DNA of 64,000 nucleotides from Pseudomonas sp. A34-9 (GCF_029543085.1 NZ_CP119967.1:6145001-6209000); one strand, 5' to 3'; numbered from the stretch's first letter, positions 52,466-63,498 are shown. Notes: generated by a model not told the origin, from the sequence alone. Made by a program: numbers and translations.

Positions 52466-53431
52466 TCACAGCATCACCGCAAAATTCAGCCGAAACTGCT
52501 GCGGCGTAACCCCCAACCTCCGGTTAAACACACTGCGCATATGCTGCGCATCACGAAACCCACACTGATACGCCACAGTCTTCAACGGCGCCGCCGTGCT
52601 TTCCAGCATCACCCGCGCCGCATCCACCCGCGCCCGCTCGACGAATTCCGCCGGCGTGACCTTCGCTTCCCGAGCAAACACCCGAGAGAAGTTACGCGCA
52701 CTCATGTTCGCCGCATTGGCCAGATCGGCAATGGTCAGGTCGCCCGTCAGATTGGCCAATACATACAACTGCACCATCGCCACCGCCGACGTCGGCTCCG
52801 CGTGCGGCGTGAGGAACGGGCTGAACTGCGACTGCCCACCGGAACGCTGAGTAAACACCACCAAGCGTTTGGCCACGCTCAACGCCAATTCAGCACCGTG
52901 ATCACGGGCCAGCAGATACAACGCCAGATCAATCCCCGCCGTGACCCCCGCCGAGGTGTAGAGCGCGCCGTCCTCGACATACAGACGATCCGCTTCGACC
53001 CGTGTCGTCGGACACAACTGCGCCAACGCCTCGGCATCGTTCCAGTGCGTGGTGACGGTACGCCCCTCCAGCAGTCCGGCCCGCGCGAGCATGAACGCGC
53101 CGTTGCAGATCGAACCGAAACGCTGCGCCCGTGCGCAGGCTGCACGCAGCCAACCGTCGAACGTCGCGCCGAAATCCATGAACGGCAATTGCGGCCCACC
53201 GGCGACCAGCAGCAGGTCATAGGCGTCGAGGGCTTCGCTGAAATGCCTATGGGCATTCAGGTGCAAACCGTTGGAACAGGCCATCGGCCCGTGTTCGACG
53301 CCGATCACTTCGAGCCGATAGTGATCTTCAGGCGGCAGGAAGCGGTTGGCCTCGGCGAACACATCCAGCGGGCCGCTGACGTCCAGCGACTGCACGCCTG
53401 CGAACACGACGATGGCGACGGTTTTGGTCAT
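52466..53431 (-). CDS. GlxA-type AraC-family regulator
   Basis: A 321-residue regulator with an N-terminal DJ-1/PfpI-like domain (residues 1-190, VAIVVFAGVQSLDVSGPLD, LLLVAGGPQLPF, GSICNGAFMLARAGLL) and a C-terminal AraC helix-turn-helix (MSARNFSRVFAREAKVTPAEF then CGFRDAQHMRSVFNRRLGVTP). Such GlxA proteins often control use of choline, carnitine or arginine derivatives in Pseudomonas; the target here is not known. I set the start at 53431 (MTKTVAIVVF), since the longer frame is REP sequence. It is divergent from the HD gene at 53655. Confidence 0.9.
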   Translation of the reverse strand: MTKTVAIVVFAGVQSLDVSGPLDVFAEANRFLPPEDHYRLEVIGVEHGPMACSNGLHLNAHRHFSEALDAYDLLLVAGGPQLPFMDFGATFDGWLRAACARAQRFGSICNGAFMLARAGLLEGRTVTTHWNDAEALAQLCPTTRVEADRLYVEDGALYTSAGVTAGIDLALYLLARDHGAELALSVAKRLVVFTQRSGGQSQFSPFLTPHAEPTSAVAMVQLYVLANLTGDLTIADLANAANMSARNFSRVFAREAKVTPAEFVERARVDAARVMLESTAAPLKTVAYQCGFRDAQHMRSVFNRRLGVTPQQFRLNFAVML

Positions 53432-53446
53432 GGCTGTGGCTTCCCC

Positions 53447-53530
53447 TTCAAGAGCAAAAGATCGCAGCCTGCGGCAGCTCCTGCAGAGAATGTGCACGAC
53501 GGTAGGAGCTGCCGCAGGCTGCGATCTTTC
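53447..53530. repeat. REPIN, GTAGGAGCTGCC family
   Basis: AAAAGATCGCAGCCTGCGGCAGCTCCTGCAGAG and GGTAGGAGCTGCCGCAGGCTGCGATCTTTC are inverted around a short centre, in the gap between two divergent genes. Confidence 0.9.
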
Positions 53531-53654
53531 AGCTTGGCACGATTTGCAGGTGGATTGGCAAGGATCGCAGCCATGTGTCGATTGTTCGCTTTCAGCGTCG
53601 GGAACAGACTTTCCCCATCAGCGCCACGACGGCGTTTCAGTGAGGAAACCTCCC

Positions 53655-54296
53655 ATGAGCACGACCATTGCCGGCATCAAAATTCCCGACAGCGCCCTCG
53701 CCCGCGCTACCACCGACTACATCCGCGACATCGAATCCGACCTGCTCTACCACCATTCACGCCGGGTATTTTTGTTCGGCGCACTGAGCGGTGAACGCCA
53801 ACAACTGGCTTACGATCCGGAACTGCTCTACGTCGGCGCGATGTTCCACGACCTCGGTCTGGTCGAAGGTCATCGCAGTGATGACGAGCGTTTCGAGGTG
53901 GATGGGGCGAACGCCGCGGCAGCGTTTCTCAAACCGTACGGGTTGAGCGATGACGACATCGAGCAAGTCTGGCTATCGATCGCCCTGCACACCACGCCGG
54001 GCGTACCGAAGCATCTGCGCCCGACCGTAGCGCTGGTCACCGCTGGCGTAGAAATGGACGTGCTGGGCATGGACTATGCGGCGTTCAGCACCGTGCAGCG
54101 CGAAGCGGTGGTGCATGCGCACCCGCGTGGAGAAGGTTTCAAGGAATGCATCATCTGCGCGTTTGCCGATGGTTTGCGCCATCGTCCGCAGACCACGTTC
54201 GGCAACGTGAAGACCGATGTGCTGGTGGATCAGGAGCCGGGGTTCAAGCCGATGAACTTCGTTGAAGTCATCCGCAATTCTCCCTGGACTGCATAA
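53655..54296 (+). CDS. HD-domain phosphohydrolase, cyanamide hydratase-like
   Basis: A 213-residue HD protein. The metal ligands are His in YHHSRRVF, His-Asp in AMFHDLGLVEGH, then His in IALHTTPG and the distal Asp in VTAGVEMDVLGMD. This layout fits the group containing cyanamide hydratase (Ddi2) and unnamed HD hydrolases. The substrate is unknown. I set the start at 53655 (MSTTIAGIKIP). It is divergent from the GlxA-type regulator, which may control it. Confidence 0.87.
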   Translation: MSTTIAGIKIPDSALARATTDYIRDIESDLLYHHSRRVFLFGALSGERQQLAYDPELLYVGAMFHDLGLVEGHRSDDERFEVDGANAAAAFLKPYGLSDDDIEQVWLSIALHTTPGVPKHLRPTVALVTAGVEMDVLGMDYAAFSTVQREAVVHAHPRGEGFKECIICAFADGLRHRPQTTFGNVKTDVLVDQEPGFKPMNFVEVIRNSPWTA

Positions 54297-54301
54297 AACC
54301 C

Positions 54302-54394
54302 ATTGTAGGAGTGAGCCTGCTCGCGATAGCGGTGTGTCAGCCAGGAAGTTTTCATCTGACACACCGCTATCGCGAGCAGGCTCACTCCTACATT
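54302..54394. repeat. REPIN, GTAGGAGTGAGCCTGCTCGCGATAG variant
   Basis: Long inverted arms TGTAGGAGTGAGCCTGCTCGCGATAGCGGTGTGTCAG and their reverse complement flank a short centre, matching the element at 38645. It separates the HD gene from the convergent spuH. Confidence 0.93.
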
Positions 54395-54398
54395 TTGA

Positions 54399-54433
54399 AT
54401 GGGGTTGGCCTTCAGAACGGGGCCAACCCCATT
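54399..54433 (-). terminator. Likely terminator downstream of spuH
   Basis: AATGGGGTTGGCC (54399-54411) and GGCCAACCCCATT (54421-54433) form a 12-13 bp stem just after the spuH stop. The T run on the minus strand is weak, so termination may be incomplete. Confidence 0.72.
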
Positions 54434-54436
54434 GGC

Positions 54437-55327
54437 TTACGCCGCTTCCGGCGCCGGCGCGCGACGCACGTCCGGCTGCTTCCACGAATCGGCTGCGCTT
54501 TCTTCGATGGCTTGCTGGATGGCTTTCTTGCGGGCTTCTTCGGCACGGCGGCTGAAGAACCAGACCATGAAGGTCACGATCGATACGGCCAGCAGTATCA
54601 GACTCGCTACGGCGTTGATCTCAGGCTTCACGCCCAGGCGCACCGCCGAGAACACTTCCATCGGCAGGGTCGTCGAACCCGGCCCGGAGACGAAGCTTGC
54701 CAGTACCAGGTCATCCAGCGACAGCGCGAACGACATCATGCCGCCCGCCGCCAGCGATGGCGCGATCATCGGGATGGTGATCAGAAAGAACACCTTCCAC
54801 GGCCGTGCACCGAGGTCCATCGCCGCCTCTTCGATCGACAGGTCGAGCTCACGCAGACGCGCCGACACCACCACCGCCACATACGCCGCACAGAATGTGG
54901 TGTGGGCGATCCAGATGGTGACGATGCCACGTTCCTGCGGCCAGCCGATCATCTGCGCCATGGCCACGAACAGCAGCAACAGCGACAGACCGGTGATCAC
55001 TTCCGGCATCACCAACGGCGCCGTCACCAGACCGCCGAACAGCGTGCGGCCCTTGAAGCGGGTGATGCGGGTCAGCACGAATGCCGCCAGCGTGCCCAGC
55101 GCCACCGCGGCAACCGCGGTGTAGCAGGCAATTTCCAGCGAGCGCAGCACCGAGCCCATCAGTTGCGTGTTATCGAGCAGGCCGACGTACCACTTGATCG
55201 ACCAGCCGCCCCACACCGTCACCAGTTTCGAGGCGTTGAACGAGTAGATCACCAGGATCAACATCGGCAGGTAGATGAACAACAAACCCAGAACCAGCAT
55301 CAGGCTGGAGAAACGGAAGCGCTTCAT
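54437..55327 (-). CDS. spuH: Polyamine ABC permease (PotI type)
   Basis: A 296-residue inner-membrane permease with about six helices and the EAA loop EEAAMDLGARPWKVFFLITIP near residues 170-190. With SpuF, SpuG and the binding proteins SpuD and SpuE it forms the importer for putrescine and spermidine. Its start overlaps the stop of spuG by 4 bases. The C-terminal 25 residues extend into the cytoplasm with a Pro/Ala tail (RRAPAPEAA). It is the last gene of the transporter operon. Confidence 0.93.
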   Translation of the reverse strand: MKRFRFSSLMLVLGLLFIYLPMLILVIYSFNASKLVTVWGGWSIKWYVGLLDNTQLMGSVLRSLEIACYTAVAAVALGTLAAFVLTRITRFKGRTLFGGLVTAPLVMPEVITGLSLLLLFVAMAQMIGWPQERGIVTIWIAHTTFCAAYVAVVVSARLRELDLSIEEAAMDLGARPWKVFFLITIPMIAPSLAAGGMMSFALSLDDLVLASFVSGPGSTTLPMEVFSAVRLGVKPEINAVASLILLAVSIVTFMVWFFSRRAEEARKKAIQQAIEESAADSWKQPDVRRAPAPEAA

Positions 55328-56244
55328 TCTTTACCCTCCATTTCCTTGGCCTGACTGCGGTTGAACAGAATGATCGGCACAATCAGGATCGCCAGCATCA
55401 CCACCGCCAGCGCGGACGCCACCGGCCAGTCACGGTTGTTGAAGAACTCTTGCCAGAGCACTTTACCGATCATCAGGGTTTCCGGACCGCCGAGCAGTTC
55501 CGGGATCACGAACTCGCCGACCACCGGGATGAACACCAGCATGCAGCCGGCAATGATCCCGTTCTTGGACAGTGGAATAGTGATTTTCCAGAAGCTGTTG
55601 AAGGTGCTCGAACCGAGGTCGGAGGCTGCTTCCAGCAGGCTTTGATCGTGCTTCACCAGGTTGGCGTACAGCGGCAAGATCATGAACGGCAGGTACGAGT
55701 AAACGACACCGATGTACACCGCAAGGTTAGTGTTGAGGATCTGCAGCGGCTCATCGATAAAGCCCATGCTCATCAGGAAACCGTTGAGCAAACCGTTGTT
55801 GCTGAGGATGCCCATCCACGCGTAAACGCGGATCAGGATCGCCGTCCAGGTCGGCATCATGATCAGCAGCACCAGCACCGTTTGCAGCTCTTTACGGGCG
55901 GTGGCGATGGCGTAGGCCATCGGGTAACCAATCAACAGGCACAACAACGTGCTGAAAAACGCCATCTTCAACGAGCCGAGGTAAGCGGCGATGTACAACT
56001 CGTCGCCCGCCAGCATCGCGTAGTTGCCCAGGTTCAGCAGCAGTTGCAGCTTCTGCTCGGCGTACGTGTAGATCTCGGTGTACGGCGGGATGGCCACGTC
56101 GGCTTCGGCGAAGCTGATCTTCAAAACGATGAAGAACGGCAGCATGAAGAACAGGAACAGCCAGATGAACGGGACCCCGATGACCAACTGCCGGCCATTG
56201 GGGATTATTCGGTTGATGCGGCGTTTGAATTTGCGCATGTTCAT
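55324..56244 (-). CDS. spuG: Polyamine ABC permease (PotH type)
   Basis: A 306-residue inner-membrane permease with six helices and the EAA loop LEAASDLGSSTFNSFWKITIP. A basic N-terminus (MRKFKRRINRIIPNGR) precedes the first helix. I set the start at 56244 (MNMRKFK), where the ATG overlaps the spuF stop by 4 bases (ATGA); the Met two codons later is possible. It is the partner of SpuH in the membrane part of the importer. Confidence 0.93.
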   Translation of the reverse strand: MNMRKFKRRINRIIPNGRQLVIGVPFIWLFLFFMLPFFIVLKISFAEADVAIPPYTEIYTYAEQKLQLLLNLGNYAMLAGDELYIAAYLGSLKMAFFSTLLCLLIGYPMAYAIATARKELQTVLVLLIMMPTWTAILIRVYAWMGILSNNGLLNGFLMSMGFIDEPLQILNTNLAVYIGVVYSYLPFMILPLYANLVKHDQSLLEAASDLGSSTFNSFWKITIPLSKNGIIAGCMLVFIPVVGEFVIPELLGGPETLMIGKVLWQEFFNNRDWPVASALAVVMLAILIVPIILFNRSQAKEMEGKE

Positions 56245-57383
56245 GAGCGAAGTACCACGCCGCTGTCGTCTTCCCACCACACGTAGACCTGATCGCCCCA
56301 GGTCGGGCGCGCGCCACGACGTTCGGCGTTGGCCACGAACGACTGCACCAGTTTGCCGCTCGGCAGTTCAACGTAGAACACCGAGTGGCCGCCGAGGTAA
56401 GCGATGTCGTGGACCTTGCCGCTCGACCAGTTGTATTCGCAGGTCGGCTGGTCGGCGGTGACCAGCAGCTTCTCCGGACGAATCGCGTAAGTCACCGATT
56501 TGTCCTGCACCGACGTGCTGATGCCGTGGCCGACGTAGATCTGCCGGTCAAGGTCTTTGCAGGTAATGGTCGCGTGGCCTTCGGCGTCGTCGATCACTTC
56601 GCCTTCGAAGATGTTCACGTTACCGATGAATTCGCAGACCAGGCGGCTGGTCGGGGTTTCGTAGATGTCGATCGGGCTGCCGATCTGGGCGATCCAGCCC
56701 AGGTGCATGATCGCGATGCGCTCGGCCATGGTCATGGCCTCTTCCTGGTCGTGGGTCACCATCACGCAGGTCACGCCGACGCGCTCGATGATTTCTACCA
56801 GTTCCAGCTGCATCTGCGAACGCAGTTTCTTGTCCAGTGCGCCCATCGGCTCATCGAGCAACAGCAGCTTCGGCCGCTTGGCCAGCGAACGTGCCAGCGC
56901 CACACGCTGACGCTGACCGCCCGACAGTTGATGCGGCTTGCGCTTGGCGTACTGGCTCATCTGCACCAGCTTGAGCATCTCGGCCACACGGGCATCGACC
57001 TCAGCCTTGGGAATCTTGTCCTGCTGCAGGCCGAAGGCGATGTTCTGCGCCACGGTCATGTGTGGGAACAAGGCGTACGACTGGAACATCATGTTGATCG
57101 GTCGCTCGTACGGCGGCATGTCGGTGATGTCGACGCCGTCGAGGAAAATGCGCCCCTCCGTGGGCCGTTCGAACCCTGCCAGCATCCGCAGCAGAGTGGA
57201 TTTGCCCGATCCCGAACCGCCGAGCAGGGCGAAGATCTCGCCCTTTTTGATTTCCAGGGACACATCGTCCACGGCAATCGTCTCGTCGAACTTCTTCGTG
57301 ACCCGGTCGATTTTGACCAACACCTGCTTAGGTGTCTGGTCGCCCTCGAGGGCTTTCTTATAGGCGCCGGAGGCAACTGCCAT
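56241..57383 (-). CDS. spuF: Polyamine ABC ATPase (PotG type)
   Basis: A 380-residue ATPase with Walker A GGSGSGKSTLL near residue 54, signature LSGGQRQRVALARSL, Walker B LLLLDEPMGALD and the switch His in VTHDQEEAMT. The C-terminal 130 residues form the TOBE domain. It is 66 bases downstream of spuE and joined to spuG by a 4-base overlap. It powers polyamine uptake. Confidence 0.94.
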   Translation of the reverse strand: MAVASGAYKKALEGDQTPKQVLVKIDRVTKKFDETIAVDDVSLEIKKGEIFALLGGSGSGKSTLLRMLAGFERPTEGRIFLDGVDITDMPPYERPINMMFQSYALFPHMTVAQNIAFGLQQDKIPKAEVDARVAEMLKLVQMSQYAKRKPHQLSGGQRQRVALARSLAKRPKLLLLDEPMGALDKKLRSQMQLELVEIIERVGVTCVMVTHDQEEAMTMAERIAIMHLGWIAQIGSPIDIYETPTSRLVCEFIGNVNIFEGEVIDDAEGHATITCKDLDRQIYVGHGISTSVQDKSVTYAIRPEKLLVTADQPTCEYNWSSGKVHDIAYLGGHSVFYVELPSGKLVQSFVANAERRGARPTWGDQVYVWWEDDSGVVLRS

Positions 57384-57449
57384 TTACGAAACTCCCAGAA
57401 AAAAACAGTGCAGTTCGCCCACGCAGGCGAACCCTGGATAGTGTGTGCC

Positions 57450-58676
<1,227 letters not shown>

Positions 58677-58681
58677 TTAAT

Positions 58682-58717
58682 CCGCTGGCCGCCCTCGCGG
58701 GGAATGACGGCCAGCGG
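58682..58717. other. Hairpin between spuD and spuE
   Basis: CCGCTGGCCG and CGGCCAGCGG form a perfect 10-bp stem with a 16-base loop. On the coding strand it is followed by an AT-rich stretch without a long T run. It may stabilise the spuD message or cut readthrough into spuE, so that binding protein SpuD is made in excess. Confidence 0.7.
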
Positions 58718-58735
58718 TTGTTGCTTCAAACCGGT

Positions 58736-59845
58736 TTATTTACCGGATTTGATCTTGGTCCAGCTGCGCGTCATTTCACGCTGGGTCGCCGCCGGCAAGT
58801 CGGCGATGGCATACAACTTGGCCTGCACGTCGGCTGGCGGGTAGATGCCTGGATCACTGGTGATGTCTTTTTCCACCAGTGGCGTTGCCGCAGCGTTACC
58901 GTTCGGGAAACGTACAGCGTTGGTGATGCCGGCCATGACTTCAGGCTTCTGCAGGAAGGTCATGAACTTGTAGGCGCCTTCAACGTTTTCGGCATCTTTA
59001 GGGATGGCGACCATGTCGAAGAAGCTGCCCGCGCCTTCTTTCGGAATGGCGTAGCTGACTTTCACCTTGTCACCGGCCTCGGCGGCACGCGACTTGGCCT
59101 GCTGCACGTCACCCGAGTAGCCGACCGCTACGCAGATGTTGCCGTTGGCCAGGTCCGAGATGTACTTGGAGGAGTGGAAGTAGGTGATCGAAGGACGAAT
59201 CTTGAGGAACAGTTCCTCGGCTTTCTTGATGTCTTCTTTCTTCTGGCTGTCGGTTGGCAGGCCCAGGTAGTGCAGCGCGACCGGGAGCATTTCGGTCGGC
59301 GAATCGAGGAAGCTCACACCGCAACCCTTGAGCTTGGCGATGTTCTCAGGCTTGAGCAGCACATCCCACGAGTCGATCGTGTCGACGCCCAGCGCAGCCT
59401 TGACCTTCTCCGGGTTGTAGCCGATGCCGATCGAGCCCCACATGTACGGGAAGGCGTGCTTGTTGCCCGGATCGCTGACCGACACGGCCTTGAGCAGGTC
59501 CTGGTTGAGGTTCTTCCAGTTAGGCAGCTTGGACTGGTCCAGCTCCTGGTAAACGCCAGCCTTGATCTGCTTGGCCAGGAAGTTGTTCGACGGTACGACC
59601 ACATCGTAGCCGGACTTGCCCGCGAGCAGTTTGGCTTCCAGGGTCTCGTTACTGTCGAATACGTCGTAGACGACCTTGATCCCCGACTCTTTCTCGAAGT
59701 TGGCGATGGTGTCTGGCGCAATGTAGTCGGACCAGTTGTAGACGTGCAGCACTTTGTCGTCCGCGTGAACCGCACCCGCCATCATGCCCGCCACGGACAG
59801 CGCGAGAAGTGTCTTGCCAGCAAGCTTTTTACCTAATGCCTTCAT
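58736..59845 (-). CDS. spuD: Putrescine-binding protein (SpuD-like)
   Basis: A 369-residue periplasmic protein with a signal peptide (ending GAVHADD), then [50 protein letters not shown] and the end [12 protein letters not shown]. It is a paralogue of SpuE next door. In P. aeruginosa SpuD binds putrescine. It is the first transport gene after spuC; the 170-base gap upstream has a GGTCTTT/AAAGACC hairpin (59941-59960 region) and room for a promoter. Confidence 0.9.
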   Translation of the reverse strand: MKALGKKLAGKTLLALSVAGMMAGAVHADDKVLHVYNWSDYIAPDTIANFEKESGIKVVYDVFDSNETLEAKLLAGKSGYDVVVPSNNFLAKQIKAGVYQELDQSKLPNWKNLNQDLLKAVSVSDPGNKHAFPYMWGSIGIGYNPEKVKAALGVDTIDSWDVLLKPENIAKLKGCGVSFLDSPTEMLPVALHYLGLPTDSQKKEDIKKAEELFLKIRPSITYFHSSKYISDLANGNICVAVGYSGDVQQAKSRAAEAGDKVKVSYAIPKEGAGSFFDMVAIPKDAENVEGAYKFMTFLQKPEVMAGITNAVRFPNGNAAATPLVEKDITSDPGIYPPADVQAKLYAIADLPAATQREMTRSWTKIKSGK

Positions 59846-60016
59846 GCGTCATGCTCCAAATTTTTCTTTTTTGAACCACTTTGTTCAGCGGCCGAACCCG
59901 GACAACTGGAACCGCGGCTAGTCTGGCAAGATCCGAGGCGGTCTTTCAAGAAAAGACCAGCCTTTCTGACAGCTTTGAGCGAGAGCGCCGCGGCTCCCCC
60001 GCTCAGAGCCTAGCAC

Positions 60017-61381
60017 TTAGCCCTGCAGCGCACTGAGGGTCAGGTCCAGACACTTGCGTGCCTTGGTCACCAGCTCATCGATCTCGGCTTTGCTGATCAC
60101 CAGCGGCGGCGCGATGATCATGGTGTCGCCCACAGCGCGCATGATCAGGCCGTTGTCGAAGCAGAACTGACGGCAAATCATGCCGACGCCCTTGCCTTCG
60201 TAACGCTTGCGCGTGGCCTTGTCCTGCACCAGCTCGATTGCGCCCAACAGACCGACGCCGCGAACTTCACCCACCAATGGGTGATCGTTCAGTTCCCGCA
60301 GACGTTTCTGCAAATACGGTGCCGTTTCGTTGTGCGCGTTCTCGATAATTTTTTCATCGCGCAGGATGCGGATGTTTTCCAGGCCCACCGCTGCCGCCAC
60401 CGGGTGACCGGAGTAGGTGAAGCCGTGGTTGAAATCGCCGCCCTCGTTGAGTACTGCCACCACCGAGTCGCGAACGATCAGGCCACCCATCGGGATGTAG
60501 CCGGAAGTCAGGCCTTTGGCGATGGTCATCATGTCCGGCTTGAGGTCGTAGAAATCGCTGCCGAACCACTCACCGGTACGGCCGAAACCGCAAATCACTT
60601 CGTCCGCGACGAACAGGATGTCGTACTTGGCGAGGATTTCCTTGATGCGCGGCCAGTAGGTGTCGGGCGGAATGATCACGCCGCCAGCGCCCTGGATCGG
60701 CTCGGCAATAAAGGCACCGACGTTGTCGACGCCGACTTCGAGAATCTTCTCTTCCAGCTGATTGGCCGCCCAGATGCCGAACTCTTCCGGGGACATGTCG
60801 CCACCCTCGGCAAACCAGTACGGCTGCGCGATGTGGACGATGCCCGGAATCGGCAAGTCGCCTTGTTCGTGCATGTAAGTCATGCCGCCGAGGCTCGCGC
60901 CGGCCACAGTGGAACCGTGATAACCGTTCTTGCGGCTGATGATGACTTTCTTGTTCGGCTGGCCCTTGATCGCCCAGTAGTGGCGAACCATGCGCAGCAT
61001 GGTGTCGTTGCCTTCGGAGCCGGAACCGGTGAAGAACACGTGGTTCATGCCTTGCGGTGCGACGTCGGCGATTGCCTTGGCCAGCTCCAGTGCCGGCGGG
61101 TGCGCGGTCTGGAAGAACAGGTTGTAGTACGGCAGTTCGCGCATCTGTTTGGCGGCGGCGTCGGCCAGTTCATCGCGACCGTAACCGATGGCCACGCACC
61201 ACAGACCGGCCATGCCGTCGAGGATCTTGTTGCCTTCGCTGTCCCACAGGTAAACACCCTTGGCGTTGGTGATGATCCGCGGGCCTTTCTCTTTCAACTG
61301 CTTGAAGTCGCTGAACGGGGCCAGGTGGTGCTCATTGCTGAGTGCTTGCCACTCGCGGGTTTGCGGGTTGTTGCTGGTCAT
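60017..61381 (-). CDS. spuC: Putrescine-pyruvate aminotransferase
   Basis: A 454-residue class III PLP aminotransferase that moves the amino group of putrescine (and perhaps other diamines) to pyruvate. It has the PLP-binding GSGSEGNDTMLRM near residue 120, the Asp in LFVADEVICGFGRTG and the Schiff-base Lys in MTIAKGLTSGYIPMG near 289. Place and length match SpuC. It stands between spuB and spuD on one strand; 56 bases separate it from spuB. Confidence 0.94.
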   Translation of the reverse strand: MTSNNPQTREWQALSNEHHLAPFSDFKQLKEKGPRIITNAKGVYLWDSEGNKILDGMAGLWCVAIGYGRDELADAAAKQMRELPYYNLFFQTAHPPALELAKAIADVAPQGMNHVFFTGSGSEGNDTMLRMVRHYWAIKGQPNKKVIISRKNGYHGSTVAGASLGGMTYMHEQGDLPIPGIVHIAQPYWFAEGGDMSPEEFGIWAANQLEEKILEVGVDNVGAFIAEPIQGAGGVIIPPDTYWPRIKEILAKYDILFVADEVICGFGRTGEWFGSDFYDLKPDMMTIAKGLTSGYIPMGGLIVRDSVVAVLNEGGDFNHGFTYSGHPVAAAVGLENIRILRDEKIIENAHNETAPYLQKRLRELNDHPLVGEVRGVGLLGAIELVQDKATRKRYEGKGVGMICRQFCFDNGLIMRAVGDTMIIAPPLVISKAEIDELVTKARKCLDLTLSALQG

Positions 61382-61437
61382 GCCAATTCTCCTTGTTATC
61401 GGTGAAGGCGCGGCCGGTGAGGACCGCGCCCGGCGTA

Positions 61438-62796
61438 TCAGACGGCGAAGAGCAGGTATTCACGCTCCCAGGAACTGATCACGCGCTTGAAGTTTTCATG
61501 CTCGGCCCGTTTTACCGCGACGTAGCCAGTGATGAAGGTTTTGCCCAGGTACTTCTCGATGGTCGCGCTGTTTTCCATACGCTCCAGCGCATCTTCGATG
61601 GTCAGCGGCAAGCGCAGGTTGCGGCGCTCGTAACCACGACCGACCACCGGTGCGCTCGGGTTGAGGCCTTCGACCATGCCGATGTAACCGCAGAGCAGGC
61701 TCGCGGCAATCGCCAGGTACGGGTTGGCGTCAGCGCCCGGCAGGCGGTTTTCCACGCGGCGGTTCTGCGGACCGGCATCCGGTACACGCAGACCCACGGT
61801 ACGGTTTTCCTCGCCCCACTCGACGTTTACTGGCGCGGAGGTGTCCGGCAGGAAGCGGCGGAACGAGTTGACGTTAGGGGCGAACAGCGGCAGCAATTCC
61901 GGGATCAGCTTCTGCAAACCACCGATGTGGTGCAGGAACAGCTGGCTCATGGTCCCGTCTTCATTGGAGAAGACGTTCTTGCCGGTTTCGATGTCGATGA
62001 TGCTCTGGTGCAAGTGCATCGCACTGCCCGGTTCGCCGGTCATCGGCTTGGCCATAAAGGTGGCTGCCACGTCGTGCTTGAGCGCGGCTTCGCGCATGGT
62101 GCGTTTGAACACCAGAATCTGGTCGGCCAGCGACAGCGCGTCGCCGTGACGGAAGTTGATCTCCATCTGCGCCGTGCCGTCTTCATGGATCAGCGTGTCG
62201 AGGTCCAGTTCCTGCAGTTCGCACCAGTCGTAGACGTCTTCGAACAGCGGGTCGAATTCGTTCGCCGCTTCAATGGAGAACGACTGACGACCGATTTCCG
62301 GACGGCCCGAGCGACCAATCGGCGGCTGCAACGGATAGTCGGGGTCGTCGCTGCGCTTGGTCAGGTAAAACTCCATTTCAGGCGCCACGATCGGCTGCCA
62401 GCCCTTGTCGGCATAGAGTTTGAGGACTTTCTTGAGGACGTTGCGCGGCGACAGCTCGATCGGGTTGCCTTGCTTGTCGTAGGTGTCGTGGATCACCTGC
62501 GCGGTCGGCTCGATGGCCCATGGCACCATGTACACGGCGTTCTGGTCGGGGCGGCAGATCATGTCGATGTCGGCCGGGTCGAGCAGTTCGTAATAGATGT
62601 CGTCTTCGACGTAGTCGCCGGTCACGGTCTGCAACAGCACGCTTTCTGGCAGGCGCATGCCTTTTTCGGCGATGAACTTGTTGGTCGGCGAAATCTTGCC
62701 CCGGGTGATACCGGTCAAGTCGGCGATCATGCATTCGACTTCTGTGATCTTGTGGTCTTTCAACCAATCGGTGAGCTGGTCGAGGTTGTTACTCAT
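61438..62796 (-). CDS. spuB: Glutamine synthetase-like gamma-glutamylpolyamine synthetase
   Basis: A 452-residue GS-family enzyme that in P. aeruginosa joins glutamate to polyamines such as putrescine or spermidine. It has the GS metal sites in VAPEMEFYLTK and LHQSI, GENRTVGLRVPD-like motifs near residue 330, and NPYLAIAASLLCG. It lacks the adenylylation loop Tyr of true GlnA. It is the first gene of the downstream group (spuB, spuC, spuD...). The start MSNNLDQLTDWLKD has GGAGACTCAG in front. Confidence 0.93.
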   Translation of the reverse strand: MSNNLDQLTDWLKDHKITEVECMIADLTGITRGKISPTNKFIAEKGMRLPESVLLQTVTGDYVEDDIYYELLDPADIDMICRPDQNAVYMVPWAIEPTAQVIHDTYDKQGNPIELSPRNVLKKVLKLYADKGWQPIVAPEMEFYLTKRSDDPDYPLQPPIGRSGRPEIGRQSFSIEAANEFDPLFEDVYDWCELQELDLDTLIHEDGTAQMEINFRHGDALSLADQILVFKRTMREAALKHDVAATFMAKPMTGEPGSAMHLHQSIIDIETGKNVFSNEDGTMSQLFLHHIGGLQKLIPELLPLFAPNVNSFRRFLPDTSAPVNVEWGEENRTVGLRVPDAGPQNRRVENRLPGADANPYLAIAASLLCGYIGMVEGLNPSAPVVGRGYERRNLRLPLTIEDALERMENSATIEKYLGKTFITGYVAVKRAEHENFKRVISSWEREYLLFAV

Positions 62797-62889
62797 AAAT
62801 GCCTCTGGGCTGAGTCTCCTGACGTGGTGTCAGGCAAAGTTTGACGCCGGGGCGTCGCGTTAAAGGGGGCTTGCTCGCGCAGTGCCGGC

Positions 62890-63246
62890 TTATGCCTGGC
62901 ACCGCGCATAGACAATGAAAGAGGAGCTTACCTGCCCTTTACGCTGGCGTTGCATTTCCTGTGCACATTCAAGGCGTGCAGAATCATGAGCACGACTTGG
63001 CAAGCGGCACAGGCTTTGAGGGTGAAAGCGATCTATATTGGAGGGGGACGCCATAAACAGGGTGCTTTCCCGTACGTCCAGAATATCGGACGCTGACGCT
63101 TGAACGGTCATGGACGGGAACATCGTCGGCAAGCGGCGAGCCTTGCTGGCTGCGCTATCGACGGATTTGTCGCCACTGATGTGATGAGCATGCAGACCGG
63201 ACTGTTGCGAGCAGTCAGTGATGCCGATTAACGGCAGGCGAGACAT
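62890..63246 (-). pseudogene. spuA: Decayed spuA (gamma-glutamyl-GABA hydrolase) remnant
   Basis: A 118-codon frame that starts like a PuuD/SpuA class I amidotransferase: MSRLPLIGITDC, then HISGDKSV, LPTMFPS, SDILD, MASPSNIDRFHPQ and RAHDSARLE. After that it loses similarity and ends at a stop in a tail (VSSSFIVYARCQA). The catalytic Cys motif (GICRGFQEMN in the family) and the His-Glu pair are absent, and normal length is about 250 residues. It keeps the expected place between spuB and spuI, so I read it as a remnant made by internal deletion and decay. An alternative is a short protein with a new role. The hydrolase would have to come from another gene. Confidence 0.8.
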
Positions 63247-63485
63247 GAAGCACCCCGGTATTATTGCTGTTATGGGTTTGATCCGAGCTTAGCCTTGTTC
63301 ATTTTTTTACACAACACCCCCGTAAAAAATACAACACGGCCTGCTCAAGCCCGCGGGTGCCAACTGCCCCAAGGACAAAAAACCGCCCAAAAGTGCCCCA
63401 TAAATGCCCTCACAGCGCTTTTTTAGGGCAAAAAAGGCCTCGCTTGACTTCGGCAGGCCGTTCGGGTTGACTGAAACCAGAAAAG

Positions 63486-63498
63486 ATCAATGATTGAT
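63486..63498. promoter_or_regulatory. Inverted repeat ATCAAT-G-ATTGAT upstream of spuI
   Basis: A perfect 6-bp inverted repeat with a 1-base centre lies 27 bases before the spuI start, in an AT-rich stretch that must hold the spuI promoter (TTGACT lies at about 63466). It could be an operator, such as for a polyamine regulator; no known site is matched. Confidence 0.35.
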
